This document shows positions 52,513 through 62,546 of a DNA stretch of 64,000 nt, one piece after another. Made by a program: the position numbers and the translations under genes. The number at the start of each line of letters is the position of its first letter. Positions within the stretch are counted from its first letter, which is position 1. Under the pieces are notes generated by a model. That model worked only from the letters and a program-made list of their open reading frames with translations, did no database searches and was not told where the DNA came from. The stretch is from Ralstonia sp. UNC404CL21Col (GTDB taxonomy: Bacteria > Pseudomonadota > Gammaproteobacteria > Burkholderiales > Burkholderiaceae): the NCBI RefSeq assembly GCF_000620465.1, contig NZ_JIBE01000004.1, forward strand, positions 558,001 to 622,000, read 5' to 3'.

Positions 52513-53615
52513 TGGGTGCCGTGGTACAGCAGCGCAGGCAGCGGCGCGTGCGGTGGGTGTTGGCCGGTGCGGCGCTGGCCGCGGTGACCGCCGTTGCCTT
52601 GCACCCGGCCGGCGGCAACATGGCGGCCCGCGCCGCGAACGTGGTCACCGCGCACACCGCCCCACGCCTGCCGCTGGGCACCACCGACGCCTGTGCCCGC
52701 TACGCCGGGTTGCCGCCCGGCTGGCGGCAGGACACGCGGGCCGGCATGGTGCACGTGAGCAGCGGCAGCTTCACCTTCGGCACCACGCTCGGCTATCCGG
52801 ACGAACGCCCTGCGCAGCGTGGCGGTACTGCCGCCCAGACGCGCGTGCGCGGCTTCTGGATCGACCAGACAGAGGTGACCAACGCCCAGTTCGCCGCCTT
52901 CGTTGCCGCCACCGGCTATGTGACCGACGCCGAGCGCCAGGGCGGCGCGGTGGTGTTTCACGTGCCCGATTCGGCGGAGATGCAGGCACGCCCCTATGCA
53001 TGGTGGCGCTGGGTCAAGGGCGCGGACTGGCGCCACCCGACAGGCGCCGACAGCAGGCTTGCCGATGCCGACAACCAGCCCGTGACGCGCGTCACCCAGG
53101 CCGATGCACTGGCCTACGCCCGCTGGCTGGGCCACGACCTGCCGACGGAAGCAGAGTGGGAATACGCCGGCAAGGCCGGCCGAGACGGCGCCGATCTTGA
53201 AAAAGCCCCGCGCGATGGCAGCGGCAAACCCGGCGCCAATTACTGGCAGGGCATCTTTCCCGTGCTGGACACCGCGGAGGACGGCCGCGCAGGCATCGGC
53301 CCGGTCGGCTGCTATGCCGCCAACGGCTTCGCGCTGTACGACATGATCGGCAACGTATGGGAATGGACGCGCGACGCCTATACCGGCCCGCATCAGTCGC
53401 ACGCCAATGGCGACACGCGCGCCGTGGCAGCGCTGGACCAGCCGCAACGCCTTGGTCACAACAACAGCCAGCCAAACCGGCCGGTGGTGATCAAGGGCGG
53501 CTCGTTCCTCTGCTCGCCGGATTTTTGCGTGCGCTACCGGGCCTCTGCACGCGAGGCGCAGGAAGCCGATCTGCCAGCCGCGCACATCGGGTTCCGGACC
53601 ATCCTGCGGGATTGA
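52512..53615 (+). CDS. formylglycine-generating enzyme (sulfatase-modifying factor), exported
   Basis: This 367-aa SUMF1/EgtB-type protein oxidises the sulfatase cysteine to formylglycine. The two active-site cysteines are present (C334 and C339 in GGSFLCSPDFCVRYR), as are FWIDQTEVTNAQFAAFV and the LPTEAEWEYAGKAG and GNVWEWTRD motifs. An N-terminal hydrophobic segment (residues about 12-30) after Arg-rich residues suggests a signal anchor and a periplasmic enzyme. That would place it with its lipoprotein partner. It is translationally coupled to the sulfatase by one-base overlap. Confidence 0.9.
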   Translation: MGAVVQQRRQRRVRWVLAGAALAAVTAVALHPAGGNMAARAANVVTAHTAPRLPLGTTDACARYAGLPPGWRQDTRAGMVHVSSGSFTFGTTLGYPDERPAQRGGTAAQTRVRGFWIDQTEVTNAQFAAFVAATGYVTDAERQGGAVVFHVPDSAEMQARPYAWWRWVKGADWRHPTGADSRLADADNQPVTRVTQADALAYARWLGHDLPTEAEWEYAGKAGRDGADLEKAPRDGSGKPGANYWQGIFPVLDTAEDGRAGIGPVGCYAANGFALYDMIGNVWEWTRDAYTGPHQSHANGDTRAVAALDQPQRLGHNNSQPNRPVVIKGGSFLCSPDFCVRYRASAREAQEADLPAAHIGFRTILRD

Positions 53616-53630
53616 AGGGGAAAGACAAAA

Positions 53631-53674
53631 AACAAAACGGGCGTTGCGCACATCGTCGCAACGCCCGTTTTGTT
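53631..53674. terminator. strong bidirectional terminator between the FGE gene and cheZ
   Basis: A perfect 18-bp stem (53631-53648 and 53657-53674) encloses loop CACATCGT. The minus-strand transcript ends in a T-rich tail (GTTTTGTTTTTTG), so it ends the convergent cheZ operon. It also serves the sulfatase-FGE operon on the plus strand. Confidence 0.9.
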
Positions 53675-53690
53675 GTGTCCGGCGCCGGGT

Positions 53691-54359
53691 TCAGAAGCCC
53701 AGGCTTTCCAGCAGGTCGTCCACCTGCTCCTGGTTGGCAACCACATCCGGATGGTCCGGATTGATCTGCGGGCCGTTGAGCAGCGACGTCGCAACATGCG
53801 CGGCTTCCACGCGCAGGTGTTCCGGCGCGTTGTCGAGCAGGATGCCGACGAGCTGGCTTTCGATGAGCTGGACGACATCCAGCACCTTCTTGATCACCTG
53901 ACCCGTCAAGTCCTGGAAGTCCTGGGCCATCAGGATTTCCATGAGCTGCTGGTTCGTGTCGCGCGTTTTTTCAGGCACGCTGCGCAGGAAGCCGTTGGTC
54001 TGGCCGACCAGCTCGCGGATCTCGTCGTCGCCCAGTTGGCGGTCCATCCACGACTGCCAGCGGTTGACCAGCGCCTGGGAGTCGGACTCCAGCGCGTCTT
54101 GCACGGGCCGCGCCGCGTCGATGGCGTTGAGCACGCGGGTGGCCGCCTGCTCGGTCATGTTGGCGATGTAGTTCAGGCGGTCGCGTGCGTCGGGGATGGC
54201 CGATGCGGCCTTCTCGACACCCTTGTCCAGGCCCAGCTCGCGCATGCTTTCACGCAGCATGCGCGTGAGGTGGCCGATGCGCTGGAGCATTTCGGGCATG
54301 TCGCCGTGGTCTGCACCTTCGGCGGCCGGCGCCTGGGCGCCATCGTGCATCTCGCTCAT
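53691..54359 (-). CDS. cheZ: chemotaxis protein phosphatase CheZ
   Basis: This 222-aa helical-hairpin protein dephosphorylates CheY-P. The catalytic region contains AQDFQDLTGQVIKKVLD, with the conserved D and Q of the CheZ active site. The C-terminal CheY-binding peptide is EQVDDLLESLGF. ATG 54359 overlaps the cheY stop by one base, and a GTG just before it would add one residue. A strong terminator follows. Confidence 0.95.
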   Translation of the reverse strand: MSEMHDGAQAPAAEGADHGDMPEMLQRIGHLTRMLRESMRELGLDKGVEKAASAIPDARDRLNYIANMTEQAATRVLNAIDAARPVQDALESDSQALVNRWQSWMDRQLGDDEIRELVGQTNGFLRSVPEKTRDTNQQLMEILMAQDFQDLTGQVIKKVLDVVQLIESQLVGILLDNAPEHLRVEAAHVATSLLNGPQINPDHPDVVANQEQVDDLLESLGF

Positions 54360-54760
54360 CACGCCCCCTTTTCGAGCTTCTCGAAAATCTTGCCCAGCTT
54401 TTCGTCCAGCGTGGCGGCCGTAAAGGGCTTGACCACGTAGCCGTTGGCTCCTGCCTGGGCGGCGGCGATGATGTTTTCCTTCTTGGCCTCGGCCGTCACC
54501 ATCAGCACCGGCAGCTTGCTGATGGCGGTGTTGGCGTCGGCACGGATGCTCTGCAGCATCTGCAGGCCATCCATGTTCGGCATGTTCCAGTCCGAGATCA
54601 CGAAATCGAACCGGCCTTCCTTGACCTTGGCCAGGCCGGCGGCGCCGTCTTCGGCCTCGTCGACGTTGGCAAAACCGAGTTCCTTGAGCAGGTTACGCAC
54701 GATCCGGCGCATCGTCGGGAAATCGTCGACGACGAGGAATCGGTACTGGCTCTTGTCCAT
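54359..54760 (-). CDS. cheY: chemotaxis response regulator CheY
   Basis: This 133-aa single receiver domain binds the flagellar motor switch when phosphorylated. It has the acidic pocket VVDD (residues 10-13), phospho-acceptor D57 in [12 protein letters not shown], the Thr of VTAEA and the Lys of VVKPFT. The start ATG 54760 has GGAG nine bases upstream. A sigma-28-like promoter sits about 60 bases further up. Confidence 0.96.
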   Translation of the reverse strand: MDKSQYRFLVVDDFPTMRRIVRNLLKELGFANVDEAEDGAAGLAKVKEGRFDFVISDWNMPNMDGLQMLQSIRADANTAISKLPVLMVTAEAKKENIIAAAQAGANGYVVKPFTAATLDEKLGKIFEKLEKGA

Positions 54761-54816
54761 GGACACAATCTCCGCAAACTTACTGAATTGGGGGGTTTCG
54801 GGCTTCCTTGGCAATC

Positions 54817-54843
54817 TTATCGGCGCCTGGGGCCGATTCTTGA
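54817..54843 (-). promoter_or_regulatory. sigma-28-like promoter upstream of cheY
   Basis: Read on the minus strand: TCAA (54843-54840), 15 bases, then GCCGATAA (54824-54817). The -10 element matches the FliA consensus exactly and the spacing is ideal; the -35 differs from TAAA at one position. It would drive cheY-cheZ. Confidence 0.65.
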
Positions 54844-54909
54844 GCGCCGGAATGGTTTGGGGCGCCTGACTGCTGCGCCCCGCAACCAATGTACCCGCAA
54901 AGTGCAGCG

Positions 54910-56031
54910 TTAAACCCGCGTCACGCGGCCATGTGCCGACAGCTTGGCCAGCACGTGCGGGCCGATCTGCGACAGCGGCAGGACTTCGTGCACGCCGCCG
55001 TGGGCCACGGCTTCCTTCGGCATGCCGTAGACCACGCAGGACGCCTCGTCCTGCGCCACGTTGTAGGCGCCGGCGTTGCGCATTTCCAGCATGCCGACCG
55101 CACCGTCCTTGCCCATGCCGGTGAGGATGACGCCCAAGGCGTTGGCCCCGGCGTTGCGCGCGGCAGAGCGGAACAGCACGTCCACGGCCGGGCGATGACG
55201 ATTGACCGGCGGGCCCTGATCCAGCTCGGTGACGTAGTTGGCGCCGCTGCGGCCCAGCGACAGGTGCATGTCGCCCGGCGCAATGTAGGCGTGGCCGGGC
55301 AGCACACGTTCACCGTGCGCGGCTTCCTTCACGCGGATGCGGCACAGGCCGTCCAGCCGCTTGGCGAACGACGTGGTGAAACCCGCCGGCATGTGCTGCA
55401 CGATCAGGATGCCGGGGCAGTCGGGCGGCATTTCCAGCAGGAAATCCTTGATGGCCTCGGTGCCGCCGGTGGAAGCGCCCACGATGATGAGCTTTTCCGT
55501 CGACGAGAAATGGGTACGCGCAGGGGCCGGCGCGGCGGCTGCGTGGTCCGCGCGAACGTGTGCGCCGGGTGCCGATGCCGAGCCGGCCGCTGCAACCGGT
55601 GCGGCAGCGCGCGGACGCAGCCTTGCCCGGGCTGCCGCGCGGATCTTGTCGGCAATCTGGTCGGCGTATTCGTTCATGCCGTCGCGCATGCCCAGCTTGG
55701 GCTTGGCGACAAAATCCACCGCGCCCAGCTCCAGTGCGCGCAGCGTGGCTTCAGAACCGCGCTCGGTCAGCGAAGAGATCATGACGACCGGCGTCGGGCG
55801 CAGGCGCATGAGCTTTTCCAGGAAGTCGAGGCCGTCCATCTTCGGCATTTCGACGTCCAGCGTGAGCACATCCGGGTTGGTCTGCTTGATGAGGTCGCGC
55901 GCGATGATCGGATCGGGCGCCACACCCACCACTTCCATGTCCGGCTGGCTGTTGATGATCTCCTTCAGGATGCTGCGGATCAGTGCGGAATCGTCGATGC
56001 ACAGCACCTGAATCTTGCGTTTGTCGTTCAT
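54910..56031 (-). CDS. cheB: chemotaxis methylesterase/response regulator CheB
   Basis: This 373-aa protein has an N-terminal receiver (phospho-acceptor D59 in [12 protein letters not shown]), an Ala/Pro/His-rich linker (residues about 140-180) and a C-terminal methylesterase/glutamine-deamidase domain. The catalytic triad is visible in [10 protein letters not shown] (Ser), QHMPAGFT (His) and GMGKDGAVG (Asp). It removes methyl groups from MCPs for adaptation. ATG 56031 is used; an in-frame ATG at 56070 adds 13 non-domain residues. Confidence 0.95.
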   Translation of the reverse strand: MNDKRKIQVLCIDDSALIRSILKEIINSQPDMEVVGVAPDPIIARDLIKQTNPDVLTLDVEMPKMDGLDFLEKLMRLRPTPVVMISSLTERGSEATLRALELGAVDFVAKPKLGMRDGMNEYADQIADKIRAAARARLRPRAAAPVAAAGSASAPGAHVRADHAAAAPAPARTHFSSTEKLIIVGASTGGTEAIKDFLLEMPPDCPGILIVQHMPAGFTTSFAKRLDGLCRIRVKEAAHGERVLPGHAYIAPGDMHLSLGRSGANYVTELDQGPPVNRHRPAVDVLFRSAARNAGANALGVILTGMGKDGAVGMLEMRNAGAYNVAQDEASCVVYGMPKEAVAHGGVHEVLPLSQIGPHVLAKLSAHGRVTRV

Positions 56032-56170
56032 GTTCGGGAGCAAGTCTTCTGAATGTTGAGACCGTTGCAAAACGAAGCGAAGCGGTTCTGATGGATCAGC
56101 GCCGACGCAGACGGTACAAGTCGCACGGCAAGGCGGTGCTGGGCCGTCAGAATCGTTTTTCAGCGGTCTC

Positions 56171-56881
56171 CTAGGTAAAGAGTTGGAGGCGCGAGGCTGG
56201 CTTTGTCGTGATGGACTTCGACAGCTTGCTGGCGTATTGCGCCTCGCTGTCCAGCTCGGCCGCCGAGTTTTGCGAGCGCAGCTTGCGCACCATGATCTGG
56301 CCGGTGGACGGTACGAAGTACACCTTGCGCGGGTGCACGTCGAACAGGTCTTTGGCGGCGACCGTCAGGCCTTCGTTGCGCAAGAATTCGAGGACGAACT
56401 TGCCGTTGCGCTCGCCCACGTCGAGCGTACTCATGCCGGCCAGCACGGCGGCGCCGCCAAACACCTTGATCTCCAGGCGCTCGCGCTTGGCGCCCGCCTT
56501 GTAGAGCTGGTTGAGCAGCACTTCCATGGCGTGCGTGCCATAGCGCATGGAGGGCGACAGGATCGATTCGCCTTCGTTGCGCGAAGGCAGCATGAAATGG
56601 TTCATGCCGCCAATGCCGAGGGTCTTGTCCCGCACGCAGGCGGACACGCACGAGCCGAGCACCGTGACCAGCATCAGGTCTTCGGTGGTGACGGAATACT
56701 CGCCGGGCAGCACTTTCATGGCGCGCCGGCCGAAGGTGGTGTCGTAATACGCGTGGGTGCTGGCGGACGATTGCGCAAGCGTGGCCATGGCGCCCGCGCT
56801 CATGCCGCTGCTCATGCCGCTATCGCCGCGCACGGCGTCGGCCGCCGATTGCGGGGTCGCGCGCTTGCCGAATTCGATCAT
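56171..56881 (-). CDS. cheD: chemoreceptor glutamine deamidase CheD
   Basis: This 236-aa protein has the CheD catalytic Cys78 in [13 protein letters not shown] and His95 in [10 protein letters not shown], with the usual [10 protein letters not shown] segment following. It deamidates receptor glutamines and can tune CheC/CheA signalling. The N-terminal 45 residues are low-complexity and longer than typical. ATG 56881 overlaps the cheR stop (ATGA). The 139-bp gap to cheB holds no clear signal. Confidence 0.94.
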   Translation of the reverse strand: MIEFGKRATPQSAADAVRGDSGMSSGMSAGAMATLAQSSASTHAYYDTTFGRRAMKVLPGEYSVTTEDLMLVTVLGSCVSACVRDKTLGIGGMNHFMLPSRNEGESILSPSMRYGTHAMEVLLNQLYKAGAKRERLEIKVFGGAAVLAGMSTLDVGERNGKFVLEFLRNEGLTVAAKDLFDVHPRKVYFVPSTGQIMVRKLRSQNSAAELDSEAQYASKLSKSITTKPASRLQLFT

Positions 56882-57756
56882 CGTGCCCCCATCTTGGCGC
56901 GCAGCTCGGGCGCGACTTCGTACACGGTCTTGCCGCGCAGCGTCCACGCCTTGGTGACCTGCAGGAAGCTCTCCGAATGGCCGGCAAACAGCAGACCGTC
57001 GGGTTTCATCACGTCGATGAAATGCTCAAGAATCTTGGCCTGCGTGGGCTTGTCGAAATAGATCATCACGTTGCGGCAGAAGATCACGTCGAACTTCTGC
57101 TGCAGGGGCCAATCGCGGTCGAGCAGGTTGATCTGGCGGAAGTCGATCATGGCCTGCAGCTCGGGCCGCACGCGGGCATAGCCTTCCTGCTTGCCGGTGC
57201 CGCGCAGGAAGTATTTCTTCAGGCGCTCGGGCGACAGGGCCGCGACGCGCTCCATCGGATAGATGCCGGCGCGGGCGCGCGCCAGCGCGTTGGTATCCAC
57301 GTCCGAGGCGATCACGCTCACCTGGCTGGGCGACATCGAGCCAAAGGCCTCGGCAAGCGTGATGGCGATCGAGTACGGCTCTTCGCCCGTCGACGACGCC
57401 GAGCACCACACGGTAAACGGCGTGCGCTTGGCCTTGGCGTGCTCGTGCAGGATGGGAAAGTGATGCTGCTCGCGGAAGAACGCGGTCAGGTTGGTGGTCA
57501 GGGCATTGGTAAAGGCCTCCCACTCGTCGGGCAGGTGGCCTTTTTCCAGTGCATCCAGGTAGTCGCGGAACGAGCCGAGGTTGACCACGCGCAGGCGGCG
57601 GGCCAGCCGGCTGTAGACCATTTCACTCTTGCGATCGGACAGCGAGATACCGACGCGGCGGTAGATCAGATCGCGAATGCGGCTGAAATCTTCAGCGGTG
57701 AATGAAAACTCGCGCGACGCGAGCGTCGGCGAAACTGGCGCCAAGGTTTGTGCCAT
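56878..57756 (-). CDS. cheR: chemoreceptor methyltransferase CheR
   Basis: This 292-aa SAM-dependent enzyme methylates receptor glutamates. The N-terminal helical domain (residues about 18-85, with RRVGISLSDRKSEMVYSRLA) is followed by the Rossmann methyltransferase domain with VWCSASSTGEEPYSIA and a DVIFCRNVMIYFD motif. ATG 57756 is tentative, as no good ribosome binding site is seen. It precedes cheD in the same operon. Confidence 0.95.
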   Translation of the reverse strand: MAQTLAPVSPTLASREFSFTAEDFSRIRDLIYRRVGISLSDRKSEMVYSRLARRLRVVNLGSFRDYLDALEKGHLPDEWEAFTNALTTNLTAFFREQHHFPILHEHAKAKRTPFTVWCSASSTGEEPYSIAITLAEAFGSMSPSQVSVIASDVDTNALARARAGIYPMERVAALSPERLKKYFLRGTGKQEGYARVRPELQAMIDFRQINLLDRDWPLQQKFDVIFCRNVMIYFDKPTQAKILEHFIDVMKPDGLLFAGHSESFLQVTKAWTLRGKTVYEVAPELRAKMGAR

Positions 57757-57859
57757 ATGTAACTACCCCGTAATTGCGCGAGTCTTGATGCCCGCTTTCA
57801 GTGTGTGGCGGGCACCGTTGCCGCTGGCCGCGCCAAGTTTGCTGTTGGCGAGGCTGGCG

Positions 57860-59782
57860 TCAGAACGTGCTCCAGTCATCTTCATCGGCAGAACCGGTGC
57901 TCAGCTTGAGGGCCGGGGCGGCGACAGCCTCGGAAACCGCTGCTGCAGCCACAGCGGCAGCCAGCGGCGCAACCGCGGCATGTGCCTCCTGAGGCGCTTT
58001 TTCTGCTTGCGCGGCGGCGGGCGCCTGCTCCGGGGCAGCCTCCGGCGCCATGGCCGGCTTGGCCGGCTTGGCCGGTTTGGTGGCCTCACGCGAAGCCAGG
58101 GCGCGCGCCACGGAGGGCACGACCTCGGTCTTCTCCGGGCGGACCTCGCTGCGGACGGCGGGGGCGGAGGCGGAAACGGCAGCCGGCGGCGCCACGACGC
58201 GTTCTGCCGAGGCATCGGTGCGGAATGTCGCCACGGCATCGCGCAGCAGTTGGGCCTGTTCTTCCAGCGACAGGGCGGCGGCCGCCGCCTGCTCGACCAG
58301 CGCGGCGTTCTGCTGCGTGACCTCGTCCATCTGGTTCACGGCCTGGTTGACCTGTTCGATGCCCGAGCTTTGCTCGTCCGACGCAGCCGAAATCTCGCCC
58401 ATGATGTCGGTCACGCGGCGCACGGCCACCACGACTTCTTCGATCACGGTGCCGGCTTCGGCCACCAGGGCCGATCCATTGCGTACACGGCCGACGGAAT
58501 CGCCGATCAGTTCCTTGATTTCCTTGGCCGCCGTGGCGCTGCGCTGCGCGAGGCTGCGCACCTCACCCGCCACCACTGCAAAACCGCGCCCCTGCTCGCC
58601 CGCGCGCGCCGCTTCCACAGCGGCATTCAGGGCGAGGATGTTGGTCTGGAAGGCAATGCCTTCGATCACGCCGATGATGTCGGCGATCTTCTTGCTGCTC
58701 GCGTTGATGCCGGCCATGGTTTCGACCACGCGGCCCACCACCTCGCCGCCCTTGACGGCGATGTCCGACGCGCTACCGGCCAGCTGGCTGGCCTGGCGCG
58801 CGTTGTCGGCGTTCTGCTTCACGATGCTGGTCAGCTCTTCCATGCTGGAAGCGGTTTCCTCCAGCGACGAGGCCTGCTCTTCCGTGCGCTGCGAGAGGTC
58901 GGCATTGCCGGCCGCGATCTGCTTGGTGGCACTGGCAATGGAATCGGCCGAACTCTTGATGTTGGTGATCGTGCCGGTCAGTTGCTGCTGCATCTGCGCC
59001 ATGGCGAAGAGCATGCTGTCATGGTCGCCGGGGCGGGTCTGCACGTGCACGGCCAGATCGCCGGCGGCGATACGGCGGGCGATGTCGGCGGCGTACGACG
59101 GCTCGCCACCCAGCTGGCGCGACAGCCTGCGGGCAACGACCAGGCCCAGCACGATGCCGAGCAGCGCGCCCGCACAGGCCATCACCATCATCACCAGGCG
59201 TGAGCGGTGTGCATCGTCCCGCGCCTTGACGGTGGACGCGGCGGAGACCTCCTCCACACGCTTGACCATCTTGTCCAGCGTCTTTTCAAACGCCGCGGTG
59301 TCGTCCAGCAAGCCGACGTTCTCTGCGGTGACGCGGCTGTCGAACTGGGTCGGGTCCAGGCCCTGCTTGTCCATCAGGGCCACGAAGTCGGTCATGCGCT
59401 TGCCCCAGACGGGGTAGATGGCATCGACCTCGCGGATCATCTTCTTGCCTTCGTCCGAGGTGAACAGCGGGCGCACGGTCTCCACACCGTCTTTCAGGTG
59501 CTGCATGCTGTCGGCAATCTGCGTGCTGAGCGTCTTGCGCTCGGTGAGCGTGGTGGCAATCAGCAATGCGGTCTGCGCACGGCTGGCATGCGCCAGGCTG
59601 TTGGCCGCGCTGCCCATCTGCGTGATGGCGCGCATCTGCTTTTGCGCCAGCTCTTCGCTGGCTTTGCTCAACTGCGTGATCGTATAGATGCCCAACCCGC
59701 CAATGGCTGCGCCCATGGCCGCCACGATCAGGAAACCGCCCGTGAGTACCGTGGACACCGGCAAACGCTTGATCCAACCCAT
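57860..59782 (-). CDS. methyl-accepting chemotaxis protein 1
   Basis: This 640-aa receptor has TM1 (residues about 10-32), a four-helix-bundle ligand domain and TM2 (about 190-212). A HAMP domain leads to a signalling domain with the hairpin tip [21 protein letters not shown] long Ala/Pro/Glu-rich tail ends in DWSTF, a variant of the CheR-binding pentapeptide. Its signalling half is almost identical to that of MCP 2, suggesting duplication. A sigma-28-like promoter lies upstream. Confidence 0.95.
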   Translation of the reverse strand: MGWIKRLPVSTVLTGGFLIVAAMGAAIGGLGIYTITQLSKASEELAQKQMRAITQMGSAANSLAHASRAQTALLIATTLTERKTLSTQIADSMQHLKDGVETVRPLFTSDEGKKMIREVDAIYPVWGKRMTDFVALMDKQGLDPTQFDSRVTAENVGLLDDTAAFEKTLDKMVKRVEEVSAASTVKARDDAHRSRLVMMVMACAGALLGIVLGLVVARRLSRQLGGEPSYAADIARRIAAGDLAVHVQTRPGDHDSMLFAMAQMQQQLTGTITNIKSSADSIASATKQIAAGNADLSQRTEEQASSLEETASSMEELTSIVKQNADNARQASQLAGSASDIAVKGGEVVGRVVETMAGINASSKKIADIIGVIEGIAFQTNILALNAAVEAARAGEQGRGFAVVAGEVRSLAQRSATAAKEIKELIGDSVGRVRNGSALVAEAGTVIEEVVVAVRRVTDIMGEISAASDEQSSGIEQVNQAVNQMDEVTQQNAALVEQAAAAALSLEEQAQLLRDAVATFRTDASAERVVAPPAAVSASAPAVRSEVRPEKTEVVPSVARALASREATKPAKPAKPAMAPEAAPEQAPAAAQAEKAPQEAHAAVAPLAAAVAAAAVSEAVAAPALKLSTGSADEDDWSTF

Positions 59783-59820
59783 GTTGTCTACCCTCTTCCT
59801 GTTTTTATATGCCCCCTACC

Positions 59821-59849
59821 GCTATCGGCCTGCGGGGGACGGCTCTTTA
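59821..59849 (-). promoter_or_regulatory. sigma-28-like promoter upstream of MCP 1
   Basis: Read on the minus strand: TAAA (59849-59846), 16 bases, then GCCGATAG (59829-59822). Both elements are close to the FliA consensus, but the spacer is one base longer than the usual 15. It lies about 40 bases upstream of the MCP 1 start. Confidence 0.5.
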
Positions 59850-59916
59850 GAACCGCCATGGGGTCATGCCACTTCAGTGGGGGGTCGCCCCGGTTTCAGC
59901 AGGCACTAGCCCAGGC

Positions 59917-59944
59917 AAAAAAAAAACCTGCCCCGGAGGGCAGG
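59917..59944 (-). terminator. rho-independent terminator after MCP 2
   Basis: On the minus strand a 7-bp stem (CCTGCCC/GGGCAGG, 59938-59944 with 59927-59933) with a four-base loop is followed by ten Us (59926-59917). It lies 64 bases past the MCP 2 stop and ends the cheA-cheW-MCP 2 transcript. Confidence 0.9.
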
Positions 59945-60007
59945 CTGCACACCACAAACACACACGAGAGAGCTTTCGCGAGCAGCGAAGATCCCGTGCA
60001 TACATGG

Positions 60008-61852
60008 TCAAAAGGTCTCCCAGTCGCTATCGTCGCCGCCAGCGGCAACGAGCTTGGGTACGGGCAACTTGGGCGCTGACGCAGCCGCTTTGGTGACGGC
60101 AGCGGCGGCGGTGCGCTCGCGTTGTTGTTCTGTGGCGCCGGCCGGCGCTGCGGATGCAGCGGCGGTCTGCGCGACGGGTTCAGCGGTATTGCGTGCTGCG
60201 GCCTTCGGCTTGGCGGCACGGCGCGGTGCGGCCTTGGCCTTCGGCGCCGGCTTGGCAGCCACGCGTGCAGCCATGGACACCGCCGGCGCCACGTTTGCCT
60301 GCGTTCCGGCCTGCGTCCGGAAAGCGGCCACCGCCTGGCGCAACCCGCTGGCCTGCTCCTGCAGCGACATCGCAGCGGCGGCGGCTTGCTCCACCAGCGC
60401 GGCGTTCTGCTGCGTGCCTTCGTCCATCTGCGTGACGGCCTGGTTGATCTGCTCGATACCGGCGCTTTGTTCGTCCGATGCGGAACTGATCTCGCCCATG
60501 ATGTCGGTCACGCGCTTGACGGCAACGACCACCTCGTCGATGACGCTGCCCGCTTCGGCCACCAGCGTCGTGCCGTTTTCAACGCGGCCAACCGAATCGC
60601 TGATGAGTTCCTTGATTTCCTTGGCCGCCGTGGCCGAGCGCTGGGCCAGGTTGCGCACCTCGCCGGCCACCACCGCAAAGCCGCGGCCCTGCTCGCCCGC
60701 ACGCGCAGCTTCCACGGCCGCATTCAGCGCCAGGATGTTGGTCTGGAAGGCAATGCCTTCGATCACGCCGATGATGTCGGCGATCTTCTTGCTGCTGTCG
60801 TTGATGCCGGCCATGGTGTCCACCACCCGGCCGACCACTTCGCCACCCTTGACGGCGATGTCCGAGGCGTTGCCGGCCAGCGTGCTGGCCTGACGCGCGT
60901 TGTCGGCGTTCTGGCGCACGATGCTCGTCAGCTCTTCCATGCTCGACGCGGTTTCTTCCAGCGCCGAAGCCTGCTGCTCGGTGCGCTGCGAGAGGTCTGC
61001 GTTTCCGGCGGCAATCTGCTGCGTGGCACTGGCAATCGAATCGGAACCCGAGCGCACCTGCCCCACCATCTTCTGCAGGCTTTCCTGCATGCGTTGCAGC
61101 GCCTGCAGCAGACGGCCGGTTTCATCGGCGCGGTCCACCTGGATGGTGTGCGTGAGATCGCCCTGCGTAATGTGCTCGGCCTGCTCGATGGCGCGCATCA
61201 GCGGCACCGTGATCGAGCGGCGCAGCGCCCACGTCAGCAGCCCGCCCACCAGAATGCCGCCCAGCAGCAGGCCCGTGGTGAGCGCAGTGAGATTGTGGTG
61301 CTCGGCCTGGCTCGCTTCGTAGCTGGCTTTGGCCAGGTCCATCTGCATGCGGTTCATGGCCGCGACCTTGTCCCCCAAGGGGCGGTACAGCGCGGGCATG
61401 ACGTCCATGACGGTCTTGTTGATGCGCGCTTCGTCGTGCGCCTGCACGGCCTGCATCAACACCTGTGCGCCGTCACGCAGAAAAGCGTCGCGCAGGCCCT
61501 CGGCCTCGTCGGCCAGCTTGCGCTCGTCTGCCGCGGCGGGCAGCGCACGGTAGCGCTTCCAGGCCGCGTCGGACTTGTCCAGGAACATCTTGGCGCGCTC
61601 GATCGACTTTTCCACGCCGGGCGCGTTGGGCGCCATGGCTGCACGATCGAGGACGATGCGAGCGCTCAGGAGATTGGAATCGGATTCGGCCAATGCCACG
61701 GTGCCCGCCAACTGCACGGCATAGCCGTCCTGAACGCGGGTATTGGCGTGTCGCATGCCGATGAGGCCCGACACGCCCACGATAACGGCGAGCACACCAA
61801 TGCCCGCCATCATCAGCCCCAAACGGAGCCGGATGGTCATTTTGCTGAACAT
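60008..61852 (-). CDS. methyl-accepting chemotaxis protein 2
   Basis: This 614-aa receptor has TM1 (residues about 10-32), a periplasmic four-helix bundle and TM2 (about 190-212). HAMP and signalling domains follow, with the tip [21 protein letters not shown] Lys/Ala/Pro-rich tail ends in the canonical CheR-docking pentapeptide DWETF. GGAGGGA upstream of ATG 61852 is a strong ribosome binding site. It lies between cheW and the terminator, and its promoter is probably that of the upstream cheA-cheW operon. Confidence 0.95.
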   Translation of the reverse strand: MFSKMTIRLRLGLMMAGIGVLAVIVGVSGLIGMRHANTRVQDGYAVQLAGTVALAESDSNLLSARIVLDRAAMAPNAPGVEKSIERAKMFLDKSDAAWKRYRALPAAADERKLADEAEGLRDAFLRDGAQVLMQAVQAHDEARINKTVMDVMPALYRPLGDKVAAMNRMQMDLAKASYEASQAEHHNLTALTTGLLLGGILVGGLLTWALRRSITVPLMRAIEQAEHITQGDLTHTIQVDRADETGRLLQALQRMQESLQKMVGQVRSGSDSIASATQQIAAGNADLSQRTEQQASALEETASSMEELTSIVRQNADNARQASTLAGNASDIAVKGGEVVGRVVDTMAGINDSSKKIADIIGVIEGIAFQTNILALNAAVEAARAGEQGRGFAVVAGEVRNLAQRSATAAKEIKELISDSVGRVENGTTLVAEAGSVIDEVVVAVKRVTDIMGEISSASDEQSAGIEQINQAVTQMDEGTQQNAALVEQAAAAAMSLQEQASGLRQAVAAFRTQAGTQANVAPAVSMAARVAAKPAPKAKAAPRRAAKPKAAARNTAEPVAQTAAASAAPAGATEQQRERTAAAAVTKAAASAPKLPVPKLVAAGGDDSDWETF

Positions 61853-61976
61853 GCTTCCCTCCCCTAACGGCGCCGCACCTGTTGTTACGGTGTCTTGTCG
61901 CCCGCTGGGCCACGTGGGCCCTGCCCTCATATGCCGTGAGCACGTCGTCCGTGCCCCGGCTGGATTCATGTTGCGA

Positions 61977-62468
61977 TCAGGCGGCTTCTGCTTCGTCGCA
62001 CAGTGCCATGTCGGCCGACATCAGCAGGCGCTCGATGTCCACCAGGATCAGCATGCGCTCGTCGATCGAGCCCAGGCCACGGATGTATTCCGTGTCCAGC
62101 GCGCCCGAGAACTCCGGCGCCGGCTTGATCTGCTGGCTTTGCAGCGTCAGCACGTCCGACACGCCATCCACCACGATGCCGACCACGCGGTCCTTCAGGT
62201 TCAGGATGATGACGACGGTGTACTGGTTGTACTCGACGCGATCGAGCTGGAACTTGATGCGCAGATCAACGATCGGCACGATGATGCCGCGCAGGTTGAT
62301 CACACCCTTGATGAAATCGGGTGCATTGGCGATGCGCGTGACGGTCTCGTAGCCACGGATTTCCTGCACCTTCAGGATGTCGATGCCGTATTCCTCGCGG
62401 CCCAGCGTGAAGGCCAGGTACTCCTCCCCGCCGGTGTCTTCGCCGATCGCGTGTTCCTTGACTTCCAT
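61977..62468 (-). CDS. cheW: chemotaxis coupling protein CheW
   Basis: This 163-aa CheW-domain protein couples receptors to CheA. It has [20 protein letters not shown], the [13 protein letters not shown] motif with the conserved Arg and a VDGVSDVL segment. ATG 62468 has GGAG at six-base spacing, and the in-frame ATG-like upstream extension is rejected. It follows cheA by 78 bases. Confidence 0.96.
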   Translation of the reverse strand: MEVKEHAIGEDTGGEEYLAFTLGREEYGIDILKVQEIRGYETVTRIANAPDFIKGVINLRGIIVPIVDLRIKFQLDRVEYNQYTVVIILNLKDRVVGIVVDGVSDVLTLQSQQIKPAPEFSGALDTEYIRGLGSIDERMLILVDIERLLMSADMALCDEAEAA

Positions 62469-62546
62469 TGCGGCTCCCCTCGGCCCGTTGGGCCACTCAA
62501 TTGAATTCGTTGTGGGGTGGAATCCCACCCTGCCAGGCGTGAGCGC

